The translations under genes and the position numbers were made by a program. From Cucumis sativus (lineage: Eukaryota; Streptophyta; Magnoliopsida; Cucurbitales; Cucurbitaceae), in the NCBI RefSeq assembly GCF_000004075.3, contig NC_026657.2:36256732-36320731 (forward strand): 64,000 nucleotides of DNA, written 5' to 3'. The notes beneath the pieces were generated by a model. It did not search any database. It was not told where the DNA came from and saw nothing but the letters and a program-made list of their open reading frames with translations. Of the stretch, positions 34,263-45,600 are shown one piece after another (position 1 is the stretch's first letter; the number at the start of each line of letters is the position of its first letter).

Positions 34263-37200
34263 AATATAAGTGATAGAATTTGTTATAGGTTGTAAATATT
34301 TTGTAAAATCTATCCTTCTTAAATATTTTCCTTCATTTTTTTTAGAAATATAATTTAAAAAAGAAAAAAAAAAGACCGAATGTATACTCATTTCATAGCT
34401 CGAAACGGTCATTTTCTAATGGCTCTAATTTGATAAATAATCTGATCTCTACGTTATAAACTACTTAAAACAAAAAAAAGGTTGTGAGTAAACATTGTTT
34501 TTTATTACGAGTAAACTAATCAATCCAAAATTCAATCAAAATGCAGATCATGTGGAGAAAAAAAGGAAAAAGAAAGTTATTAGTAAGAGAAGCAGAGAAG
34601 GAACTCCATGGAAAAGAAAAAAAATTAGAGACAAAAAGTCATTTGTGGAAAGGGAATATTGGAACAAGGTGTGATATGGATTGCTGATTGTGAAGGTTTT
34701 CAACGGAAACGGGTGTACGCTGCCGCATTTGCCGTCACTTCCGCCGAGACATCCGTTATTTTTATTTTGGTTCAAACTTAAAATTCACTTTTTTTATATA
34801 TATATAGCATGTATTATTTTTCATAAAATAAGGAATTTCAAAATACATGATGAATTAAGATTTAGAAACAAAATTGGTTGCTGTGAATTGATAAAGGTAT
34901 TATGGGGTATAAATGTTATAAAGTTTTTGATTAAAAAAATAGTAATTAAAATTTAAAAATAAATAAGAAAAAGTTGAAAGGAAGAGTTAAGTTTAAATTC
35001 AACTCCACCGTTTTTGACTTTGACAAAACTCTACCTTTCATCTTCCATTTTAATTCATTTTTAATCTCCAACGTAATCTTCTCCTTTCCCATTTCTTTTT
35101 CCAAATATTCCTTCAATTATCTTTACTTTTAATTACTTTATGTTTATGTTTTCGCTTTAATTAATCCTGACATTTTATTATATCTATATATATTTTTAAA
35201 AAATTTATCATTTTAACAAAAAAATCACGATAAACTACAAGTTTTTTACTTAATATTTTAGGATAGAAATTACATATTAAAACTTATGACTAAATTGTAA
35301 ATTATTACTTACTTAAAGATTGAATTGTTAGTTGATGGATAAGAAATATTTTTTAAAACTTTAATTTATGTTAGGTTTATTATTGTCAACGTTATGTGTT
35401 ATGCTACACTACTTTTCAAAAGGATTACGAGAGTGGTTATTGAATGATTAACTATATATATATATATATATATAACTTTGTTAATTTATGGGATATATAA
35501 CTTTTTTGGACACTTTTAATCTAATCTTTTCTTCTCTTCTCTTTTTAATGAAAATGACATTTTATGCAATCTTTAAGAACGACATAACTCCACTAAATAC
35601 ATTTTTAATTTGACTCTCCACAATTACAAATTACAATATACTTCTTCTACTTCCATGATTCTTACGTAAACAGTTTAGTTCTCAATTTCAATTTTGTATT
35701 TTTGTACTTTTACGCTTTAATTTTCTTTTATTATTTAATACATCTCTACGCTAGTTTATACACTAAAATACATATTATTAATTTGTTTGATAAGAAAATA
35801 GTAAACATTCTACCAAAGAATAAAAAAATTATAAATGTCAAATAGTAAAAACGGATAGAAAATTAAGAACTTTTAAATAGTATTTAGTAAAGTAATGAAT
35901 AGTTATTATAATCTTACATAATATTTGTTTCAAACTTTGTCTTTAAATTTACATTTTACAATATTTAGTATGTTTAATAGGTATTTGATTTATTTAACAT
36001 TTTCTTAACTCAAAATATTTATGACACGTGTAACAAAATTAAAAAACCCATAAAATTAGTAAATTTTTAAAAATATTTCAAGTTTGTCCTTGTTGCTCCT
36101 CTATTTCTTCATTTCTTCCTTTTCATCTTCTTTCTTCCTCTCATTTCCATATTTTTTATGCAATTTTTCATTTACATTTTTTTAAAATCATGATCTTTGT
36201 TTTCAATTAATTGTTTTTTTTTCAAAGTATTATTTGGTTCAAAATTATGTATCAAAGATAAAAACATAATCTTGAAAAAAATCGTAGGGATACTAGTACA
36301 CGATCATTTAGATTTGGTTACATGATTGTTTATATTTGGTTACTACCCTAACCAAATATAATTACGAGCGTGTATGATCAATTAATTGCATGTTGACTAA
36401 GACATTTTTTAAATTTTTCATTGTGGACCCGTGGACTTTTTTTCATTTTTTAAATTGTTCTATACAATGTAAATATTTTTCGATTTGTTATATTTAAAAA
36501 AAAACACAATTATATTATGTCATGTTTACCTCATTTCTACAGAAACAAATTAATGATAATTTAAAAAGTGGACCTTATAGGATTTGTTGCTTATTTATGT
36601 TTCACATATAATTTATTTAATATTGTAATTTGTCTTTACCAATTACATAAAGTCATGTTTACCTCAATTCAATAATTAGACCCCATGTGATTATATAATT
36701 GGTAATGACACATGAGATCTACGTTCAAATTCATAAACAAAAGTTACAATTCAATTGATGATCAAAAGACGATGAATTTGATTGTATATGAAAATTGTTA
36801 TTTTTTAAAAAGAAAAAACTATAAATTTTGACACATGAGTAATTATGATTTAGATTATAGTTAATGAGAAGGGTAAGGCTAAATTTGACCAAATTAGTTT
36901 ATAGTTTTAAATAGAGGTGAATAAAAGGAATTGGAAATGAATTGAATTAAGATGATAGTAATATTTATTATGATGGGGGAGAAAGAATCTAGAGGAAAAT
37001 GAGAAACGGAAAGTTGTATGTATGTATTGAAAGAAGGTATTTATTATTGTTATTTGAATTATAAAGTTTTGAGTGGTTGAGAAAAATAGGAAAGAATTAA
37101 TTATAATGTGATTTTTTGAAGAAAATAGAAAAAGGAAATTTGGTGGAAGCAGAAGCCAAGAAAGCACTAATCCGCTGGCATCGATCCCAAAACAAGAAAT
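34263..37200. other. Intergenic spacer, AT-rich
   Basis: No gene supported. A small GC-richer patch lies at 34681-34770. An inverted motif (TATATTTGGTTA, spacer, TAACCAAATATA) lies at about 36340-36360, and related 'atttggta' wording recurs near 39510. Confidence 0.5.
35453..35474. repeat. (TA)n microsatellite
   Basis: About eleven TA units in AT-rich intergenic DNA. Confidence 0.9.
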
Positions 37201-37204
37201 GCAA

Positions 37205-37300
37205 ACTCACGTGGGTGACGTCATACCTTCACAATTTGTTTCTTTTTTCTTTTTTTTCACTCCAAATATCAAAACTCTGTCATGACACGTCGCCGTTTAG
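37205..37300. promoter_or_regulatory. Promoter-like cluster of bZIP/bHLH sites without an obvious gene
   Basis: A G-box (CACGTG, 37208-37213) is followed 2 bp later by the palindrome TGACGTCA (37216-37223). An ACACGTC element (ABRE-like) sits at 37285-37291, followed by CGCCG and a CT-rich stretch. These motifs are recognised by plant bZIP/bHLH factors, and such a tight group is unlikely in AT-rich filler. No downstream coding exon was found on either strand. Confidence 0.35.
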
Positions 37301-37914
37301 GAGCGTGGTTTGGTTGCTTCTTCTCTTCGGATTCCTTCTCTGCCTCTTCTTCCCCTTCCCTTTTTCTCTTTTCCTTCGCATTTCACTCAAAATCTTGGTT
37401 AAACTACTATACTATACACCCTAATTATGGGTTACATGGGAGAACCACCCACGTTTCTTATTTAATTAATTCAATTTAATTTAAATCATATTTAAATAAA
37501 TATATCTCATATAACCTACAGTTTTAATTTAATTAATTTATTAAATTAAATTAAACAACACTATTAATTAATTTTTAAATTAAATATCTCATACTTAATT
37601 TAATCCAAATTTGAATTCCATTCAAATATAAATTTCTCTCATAACCTATAGTTTTAATGTGTGTCATACACTTAAATTTTAACCTATAATTTTAATACGA
37701 ATCTAATTCACGTTAAGTTATTATTTGAACTCACTCAAATATTTTATTATCTAATAAATTAATTTTGAATCATACCTAAAATTAAAGTTTAATTAAACTA
37801 TAAACTTTATATTATAATGTATCACTGTATATTACAATAATTCCTATAGTAAATTTGAACATTTCAAATTGCAATCAATAGAAATAAATCTCATTATCCT
37901 TTACGAACTAGAAA

Positions 37915-38165
37915 GGAGACCATCTTATGTGAATTCCATCTTATGTGATTATATTTTCAGCTCCCTACTCGGTATTGTCCCCAAAATGATAAGCATATTG
38001 AATCGAAAATCTACTCACTCTCACCCGTACAAATTAAAGGATAATCCCTAGCGAACATGAGTTTATAATATACTAAAGGGTTAAGACTAAGTTACCCTAG
38101 GTCATCCTAATGAAATAGAAACCTAATTAATTAATGAAGTTACTTCTAGTGGTTACTATTTCGTG
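37915..38165. repeat. Degenerate dispersed repeat, copy A (paired with 41375-41580)
   Basis: It shares ordered words with the segment at 41375-41580: gaattccatctt, ctccctactcgg/aactacccactcgg, 'catattg', 'gaacatgagtt', 'gattaa' and 'taggtcatc'. Both copies have the same orientation, about 3.4 kb apart, with much divergence and several indels. They may be the two ends of a very old LTR-type element or two independent copies. Confidence 0.45.
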
Positions 38166-41135
38166 ATCTGGTATTATGCAAACTCATTGCATAGTATACC
38201 CTCACTTGTATGTCACCTACACGAACACGTTGGATTATTGTGTTTGTATCAAATACAATGTGAGTCATATTGATGAAGATCTAACTTAAGATATAGGGTT
38301 AGCTTTTTAGTTATGATCTCTTTTGATTATGTTTGTCATTTGGGCTTTTATGTTTTGCTTATTGTGGCCCTTATTTAACTTCTTAGCCCAAATTCCTTTT
38401 ACCCTAGTTTCTTTATAGAGATTTTATAATGCATAATCTTTTAATATAAACACGAAGGATGACAATCTTAAATATTCACAAGCAAATATACTAAGAGGGC
38501 GCTTGGAGGAGGCAAAAAGTTGTGGGGATAAAGGTTATGATAACCTTCAAATTATGATAATACGTGTTTGAGGAAAATTTATTATTGGTAGTGTTATGAT
38601 GGTATGCGTTTGGGTAAGGATTATGATAGTAGAGTGTAATTATAATTTTTTTTAGTGTATATTCAATAAATAATATTCATTTTAATAAATCATATTAGGA
38701 AGTAATTTCAAACATAAAAAAATCATTTAAAAAAAAAACTTCTTCCACGTTTTTAAGTTTTGTTTGCTTAAAAAATTAGTGTTTCGTTGGTAACTTTCTG
38801 TTTTTATTTTTTATTAAAATTATTTTTTTACAAATTTTATAATATTTATTTTTCCTCAAGCTTTCAACACTAAATAAAAATGGATTTTCTAGTTAAATTC
38901 TAATTCTAAAATTGAAAACAACCGTTTGATTTTTTAGTTTTCGGTAGTTTCTCAAATTTTGATTTAGTAAAACAATAGTAAACAGTAATAACAAATTATC
39001 AAACCTTGGAAATAATGTTTATCAACTTAATTTTAATTTTAAAAGATAAAAAAAAAAACTTAGTTGGGTATTTGTTTTTTTAAATGAAGTTTTTAAAAAT
39101 ATTTGTAAAGTAGACAACTAGTTTTTTAAAACTATAACCAAAATTAAATAATAATAATAACAAGTTTTTTAAAACTATATATTTTCTTGAAATTTAAATT
39201 TAGTTTTTAAAAATATTTAAGTTGATTTAACTAAAAAATTATAATTTAATGTATTAGATAAGATATTTTTAGTCTAGTAATATAATTCTTTTTATTGTTT
39301 TAAGCAAATATATATATATATATATATAAATAAAAAGATTTTTTTATTACTCAAATAAAAATAGAAAAGGATACATTTTGTTTGATCACAAAACTTAGGA
39401 CTTACTTAGATTTTTAAACTCCTCTGATAAAAGCAGTTTAAGTTTAAATATTACATTGCATATACATCATAGAAAGACAATCATAACTATCACAAAATAT
39501 TGTTTAAATTTGGATAGCCAAATTTGATCAGTACCGAATCTAAACGATATACCAACAAATCTTTAAAATATCATTTAGAAGCTACCAAAATTTAAAACAA
39601 TTAAATCTAAATAACCTTTTACCAAAAATAGCAAAATCTAAAAGATTCTTTGAAACAAATCAATTAATCATTGGCCATCTTTTATATTTTTTATTGTGGA
39701 TGTGTGAACTTTTTCTGTTTTCGAAATTGTTTAATATTTTACTGCTTTGTTGAATTTTTTAAAAGATTCATTTAATTTTTATAGATATTTATATATTGAA
39801 ACCAATGTGAAACTAAAAGAAAGGGAAAGATAATTTTCTTTTTTTATGAGTTTTTTATATTGGATTAGGGTACAGTTTAGGATTTTTTTTTCAAAAATAG
39901 AACAAAACAACAAATTAATTACATTTTATATAACAAAACTGCTAAAAGATAAAATTTATTATACTTGTTTTTACGTGAAAGTGTAATTATTTTGTCAAAT
40001 GGTCTATTTCGACAATTTCTCTGTTTTTTTTGTAATATTTGATTTGATTAGTATTAGTTTTTTAAATTAAAAAGATTGGTTTTGCTATTTAACTTTTCTA
40101 ACGTGTAACCATACAACATATGGTCGGGTGTTCTGGTATAAAGAGTCATGCATCATATAAAGTAGCAGTACAACATTGTATAAGAGGATTATTTGTTTTA
40201 ATAAATTATGTTTCACATTATTTGGGAGCCATACAAAACTATCATTGATAGTTTGTCCAAGATAAAACATAAGAATGGTCAAGACATGTGATAGGCAAAG
40301 AGTCTTCTTAATATAAAAAAAAATTATCTTTAACTATTTTTCAATTACAAATAATTACTAAAAATACAATTGTAGATTTATCAAGTTTAAGGTAACGATA
40401 TCAATTTGATTATTTATACTTGAAATTTGAAATTTTCTTTCCATTCTTGATCGTTTTAGTTCGATTTCAAGCGAAAGCCATTGTGGGTCAAATTGCTGAC
40501 CAAATTAATGAGTTTTTTTTTTTGTTTTGTTGAGAAAACAGGGGTATGAATATTTTCCAGAAAAACAATTCTCATCAAATCTCCACCCAAGAGTTCACTT
40601 CAATTGAGCAATATATTGAGTATATAAGCAAATCAAAATTTCAACATCATGACGCCTAATTGCTTGAAATTCAATGTACGATAGAAAGATGCGGAAGATA
40701 TCATCGCCTTTGAAGAAGAAATTCAATTTGAAATTGAATTTCAGATTTCAAATTATTTAAATTTCAAAAAATTTCTAAATATTTTATTATTTAATATTAA
40801 TAAATCGAATAAATATTAATGAAATAATAATAATAAATCAATCTCCATCAATCCAATTGAATTAACTTGAATCTCTACTCGAATTTTCCAAGATTTAAAG
40901 ATCACTTGTTTCTATAAAAACTCGTCAATTATATCAATATTATTTATGAAAATTAATTTGAATTATTCAAATTTTCGATCATCCTGTTCTAACTTTTATT
41001 GCCATAATGAGCTAGTACGGACATCTAATAGACCTATAGATATAGATATGAGTTTCAACGATAAGAGATTAATCGACTAAACCTTTTTGGACCAAGCTAA
41101 TCAACATTCATTAACTAATGGATCATTCCACACGT
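38166..41135. other. Intergenic DNA between the two degenerate repeats
   Basis: AT-rich, with no retroelement coding domain or other ORF recognised. The wording at 38501-38640 (gggcgcttgg ... gtatgcgtttgggtaagg) is reminiscent of hAT-type MITE ends, but no partner end was found. Confidence 0.45.
39308..39328. repeat. (AT)n microsatellite
   Basis: About ten AT units. Confidence 0.9.
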
Positions 41136-41185
41136 AGTTGTACTCCCCCACTATAAATATAGTTGTACTCCCCCACTATAAATAT
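41136..41185. repeat. Perfect 25-bp tandem duplication
   Basis: The unit AGTTGTACTCCCCCACTATA plus AATAT occurs twice back to back (41136-41160, 41161-41185) without a mismatch. Identity points to a recent slippage or repair event. Confidence 0.95.
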
Positions 41186-41374
41186 ATTTATGTCCACCTG
41201 ATATAACCATGAATAATAAGTTAACTTTCGCAGGTTGTTCATAATCTCAAATGGGTCACTTTACCATTTTACTCTTGAGATACTTCTTGTTCTTTAAGTA
41301 TCATTAATCCTTTCGGGCCAATGAGAAAGTATAACGACCTGAATTCATTATAAAAGGGAACAACTTATTAAATG

Positions 41375-41580
41375 ACTCTAAAGATGTCAGAAGTGAATTC
41401 CATCTTGCACCCCTATGTCCCTAACTACCCACTCGGTTTTACCCTTTAAATGGAAGACATATTGGATCTACGCTGATGAACTATTTTCAGTTATGCATAT
41501 CTAAGAATGGTCATGTGTGAACATGAGTTCGTAGTTAGTCTATGATTAAAGTTAGGTTACCTAGGTCATCAAATTAAAAG
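41375..41580. repeat. Degenerate dispersed repeat, copy B (paired with 37915-38165)
   Basis: See the partner at 37915. The best-matched part is gaattccatctt near the start and 'gaacatgagtt ... gttaggttacctaggtcatc' at the end. Confidence 0.45.
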
Positions 41581-42606
41581 AAAAAGCCCGTTATAAAAAA
41601 TATTATGTCATGAAAATATATAAAATTAAAAGAAATTGTAAAAAATAGAAAAATAGACATAAATATATTTATGCAATAAATAAAATGTTTGAGTAGTTTT
41701 ATATGTAACAATAATTGGTTATTTTTTTAAGGAAATCTTAAAATTAATCTTAAGTAGTTAGTTAAGAAAATTATATTGAATAAAATTTCAACTAAAAATT
41801 AATATTTTAAGTATACATAGATAATGCACATGGTATATAGATATATGTGTATTGAATGTATAAGTGTATACTATTGGTAGGTGTATATATTGGATGTTTC
41901 AACTATATCACTTTAGTTGAATTGGATTTTTCTTTAAATGAGAAAAAGAAAGAGTGTGATAAACCCAATTTCTGATTGAAAAGTTAAATTTGAATTCTTT
42001 TTAAAATTAAAATAAAATATAAAAATGTATGAATATTTGGAACGGATATTCCTTTTGTTACGCAGACTTGTAAATATCTCAATTTTTTGCATTAACATCG
42101 AAGCTCTACCAGGGAAATTTGAAAATATGAAAAACTAAAAACTAAAAAACTCTTCAAAGGAATCGAATTGAATTCACAATTCGAACCTCCTGTCTTTCAA
42201 GTTTGAACCCAAGAAAGATTTCGACGAGGAAGAAATAATCGAACGAACAAAAAGGAAAAGTGAGAAAAAAAGGCAAAATTCTCGATTCCATATACAGGAG
42301 AAAGTGACACCTGTGGTTTTTGTGGGTTGCCAAAAGTGCACAAAAATTCAACTTCTCCTCGCTAATCGCCTTCCATCTGCCAGATACCTTTCCCATAACA
42401 GTAACCCAAATTAGCCCTCGTTAACATTAACAATTACCATTCCCATTACATGCCATTCAACCGCAAACCCGACGCATCGTCTTCTTCGAAATGCCTCGAC
42501 GTTCTTAATCTTTATGACAATGAACAGCACCTCCTAATTTTGTTGGGTTTTGCTAGAATCGCTGTTTAACATCTGGGTTTTGTGTAAAACTTCTGGATAT
42601 TTGACA
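41581..42606. other. Upstream region of AHL
   Basis: AT-rich at the left and more balanced in the last 400 bp, which probably contain the AHL promoter and 5' UTR. No separate ORF is supported. Confidence 0.5.
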
Positions 42607-45600
42607 ATGGAGGATGGAGAGTACTCGAAGGAGTTGGATATTGCGGTTCGTGTTGTTCATTTGGCTTGTGCTCTTTGCCGTAGAGTTCAAGAGGGTTTGC
42701 TTGAAAACGGCAATGCTCAGGTTAAGGCCAAGGACGATGATTCTCCGGTGACAATTGCCGGTATTCTTTCTTTGTTTTTGTTGTTTTATCGATGTTCCTT
42801 TTCTTATTGTCTGTTGAATGCGTTTTCTTTTAACTTTGAAGTGGGAACTGCATGTTATATGCTTGTGTTTATTTGGCTTATGGAAAATGTGAGAAAATGA
42901 ATATATGTAATGTATTTGATACTTTGTTGAGATCAAGAAGACACCATAAAGTCTAATGCTGTCATTGTGGGGTACAGGTTGTTTTCATCCATTATTCTCT
43001 GTTTTTGTAATTTAGTTTCCTGATTCCTCACGTTGTCCAAAGGGCAAGTGTTTATGATTTTATATTGTTAGGATTGTGATAGAGACCTTTAATTTTATTT
43101 GACTACAGGTTATTAGGGACATTTTTGTACTCTGTAGTTTATTTTTCAAGTAATTGTGCGTTCCCTCCAAACATCCTTTTCTTCTGCTATCTTTCATTGT
43201 TTATTCTCAGTACTTTCCTTTTATCATTTGAACTGTTTATCCTTTATAAGTTGTTTATTATCTTCTATATTGATGTATCAGGAAGATGACACACAGACTC
43301 TCTCCAAGTCATTTATTACCTTCTAAGTTGATGTTTAAACGTAATTTAAACGTTTGTAGTAAATGTTGAGTTTCTGAAAGTGATGCCACAGTAATCATGC
43401 TGCTTCATTATTCTAGGTAGAAAGTCCCACTTGATTTGTTGATGCATCTAATCGAACGCTGTTTAGCAAAAAATGAAAATAGACGAGGTTGCTGATTATA
43501 TTTTTTGTAGTTATTAGTGAATGAACAGTTTAAGTGTTAGGACTCAGCCTATCAATTTTATTTACCAACACTCAAGGGAAGATTCAAGAGCTCCCTTTCT
43601 CTCCCAATTGTCTCCAAAGAGAACAATTGCAATAGTTATATTTTTCATACCTCCTCCCACGCAGATACCTCCTCCCACACAGACACCCTATATAATGACT
43701 CACAACAAGCCTTACTAACAACCAGCATTCTTACGGGCCCACCTACAACAACCTCATAATACCCTACTACCCTTTTCTTAATATTGTCATTCTTGCATTT
43801 CTCCTAACACAAACCTTAGCGATCGGGGGCCTATCATTACCCGCCCCCAAAGAGCCACCTTGTCCTCAAGGTGGAAGTACGGGAACTTATCTTTGACTAC
43901 TGAAAACGCCTCCCATGTTGCATCAATTGGCGAACTATGCTCCCAGAAAATTAAAACTTTCGAACCACCCTCCTCTATGGGCAAATTACTCAATCCCAAT
44001 ACCTCTGCCGGTCGTAAAACAAAGCTCAGGTTAGGGGCTAAATTGGTAGGGATAGGCAGAATGGGCAGGCTGCTACCCACCACCTTGAAATACAGAGACA
44101 TGAAAAATGGGATGAATTCCTGAAGTAGGCAGTAGAGCTAACTTATAAGCAACTTTCCCCACACGGTTCACAACTTGATAAGGGCCCACATACCTTGGAG
44201 CGAGTTTTGGATGGCTATGGCGTGCTAAAGAAGACTACCGACGTGGCTTCAGTTTCAAGTATATCCAATCACCAACATCATATTCAACCTCTTTTTCTTT
44301 TTTTATTGGCCAAGGTAACCATGCGTTGTTGAGCCTGTTGTAAGTTGGTCTTCAAAGTGGCTAGCATATTATCTTGAGTCATCATCTGCTGTTCAACTTC
44401 ACCAACTGGGCTTGTGCCTTTCTCAAAACACATCAGAGGGAGGTGGGCAGCCATATAAAGCTGTAAATGGGGATATCTCGCTGGTGGAGTGGTGGCTATA
44501 TTGTAACTGTATTTTGTCCAAGGTATCCATTTGGCTCATTGCTTCGGCTTCCCCATGACAAAACACTGTAAGTAAGTTTCCAAGCCACGGTTGACAACTT
44601 TCGATTGACCGTCGGTCTGTGGGTGGTAGGCCATGCTGCGACTTAATTGAGTACTTGAGGCTTTGAATAATTCCTCCAAAATAAACTGGTGAAAATCTTG
44701 TTGCAATCTAAGATGATACTTTGAGGATATCCGTGTGAACACACAATTTTCTGTATAAACAATGTCGCCACCGAACGAGCATTGGATGGATGCTTCAAAA
44801 GGAGGAAGTGTGCATTTTTTTTAACTGATTGACAACCACCAGAATTGTGTCGTAGCCCCTAGATTTGGGTAACTTGATAGAACACCACTTCCCAACAAGA
44901 ATCAAAATCTGAAATATATTGAGAATTCATGAAATCCTACTATATGATCCAAGTTTATGGTACGTGGGACCCCCTCTCTTGAAGATACTACTCAACCACC
45001 TCCCCCTTCCTCACTCTATAACAACTACCATATGTAACTGCCTAAATATCTAATTACCCTTATACCCCTAATCCTATACTAATCTAGGTATCTAACATAA
45101 CCCTTCCACAAAATCCATAGCAATGTCTTCCCATGCTTATCCTGGATTGGGATAGCCTTGAGTAATCCAGCTAGTGCCAAAGTGAGATATTTAGCTTGAT
45201 GGCAACCTTTGCGTTCCGTGACAAATGAGTGAACTCGAACCTTCATACCTTTCCAATACACCTCCCAAGCCAAACGTTGATAAGTCTTGAGGTTCCCTTG
45301 GTGGCCGCCAATTGGACTGTTATGAAACTCAGTTAATAATAGAGGGATGGTTGGAGATGATGCCGGGATAATCGAACGGGCTTTATAGCAAAGGTCTCCA
45401 CGTAAGGAATAGCCAGCAACACCCCCTTGCCCTGCCTATAGAGTTTTCCATATTTCATTCAATTCCTCTTCTTCTTCCACCTGTTTTTTAAACCCAGCAA
45501 CATTGAGATCACCCACTATACTTAGCAGACCCAACTCCATGGCTGTTGGTAACCGAGACGGAGCGTCGGAGGCCGAGTTTTCCAAGCCTTTTTTATATTC

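Noticed and set aside
34548..34956. Short ORFs around the GC-richer patch at 34.7 kb
   Set aside because: Neither strand gives a recognisable protein; the plus frame has no splice or start context.
42761..42900. Read-through ORF continuing AHL exon 1
   Set aside because: It runs past a GT donor into intron 1; splicing to 48821 restores the conserved DWSVQA wording.
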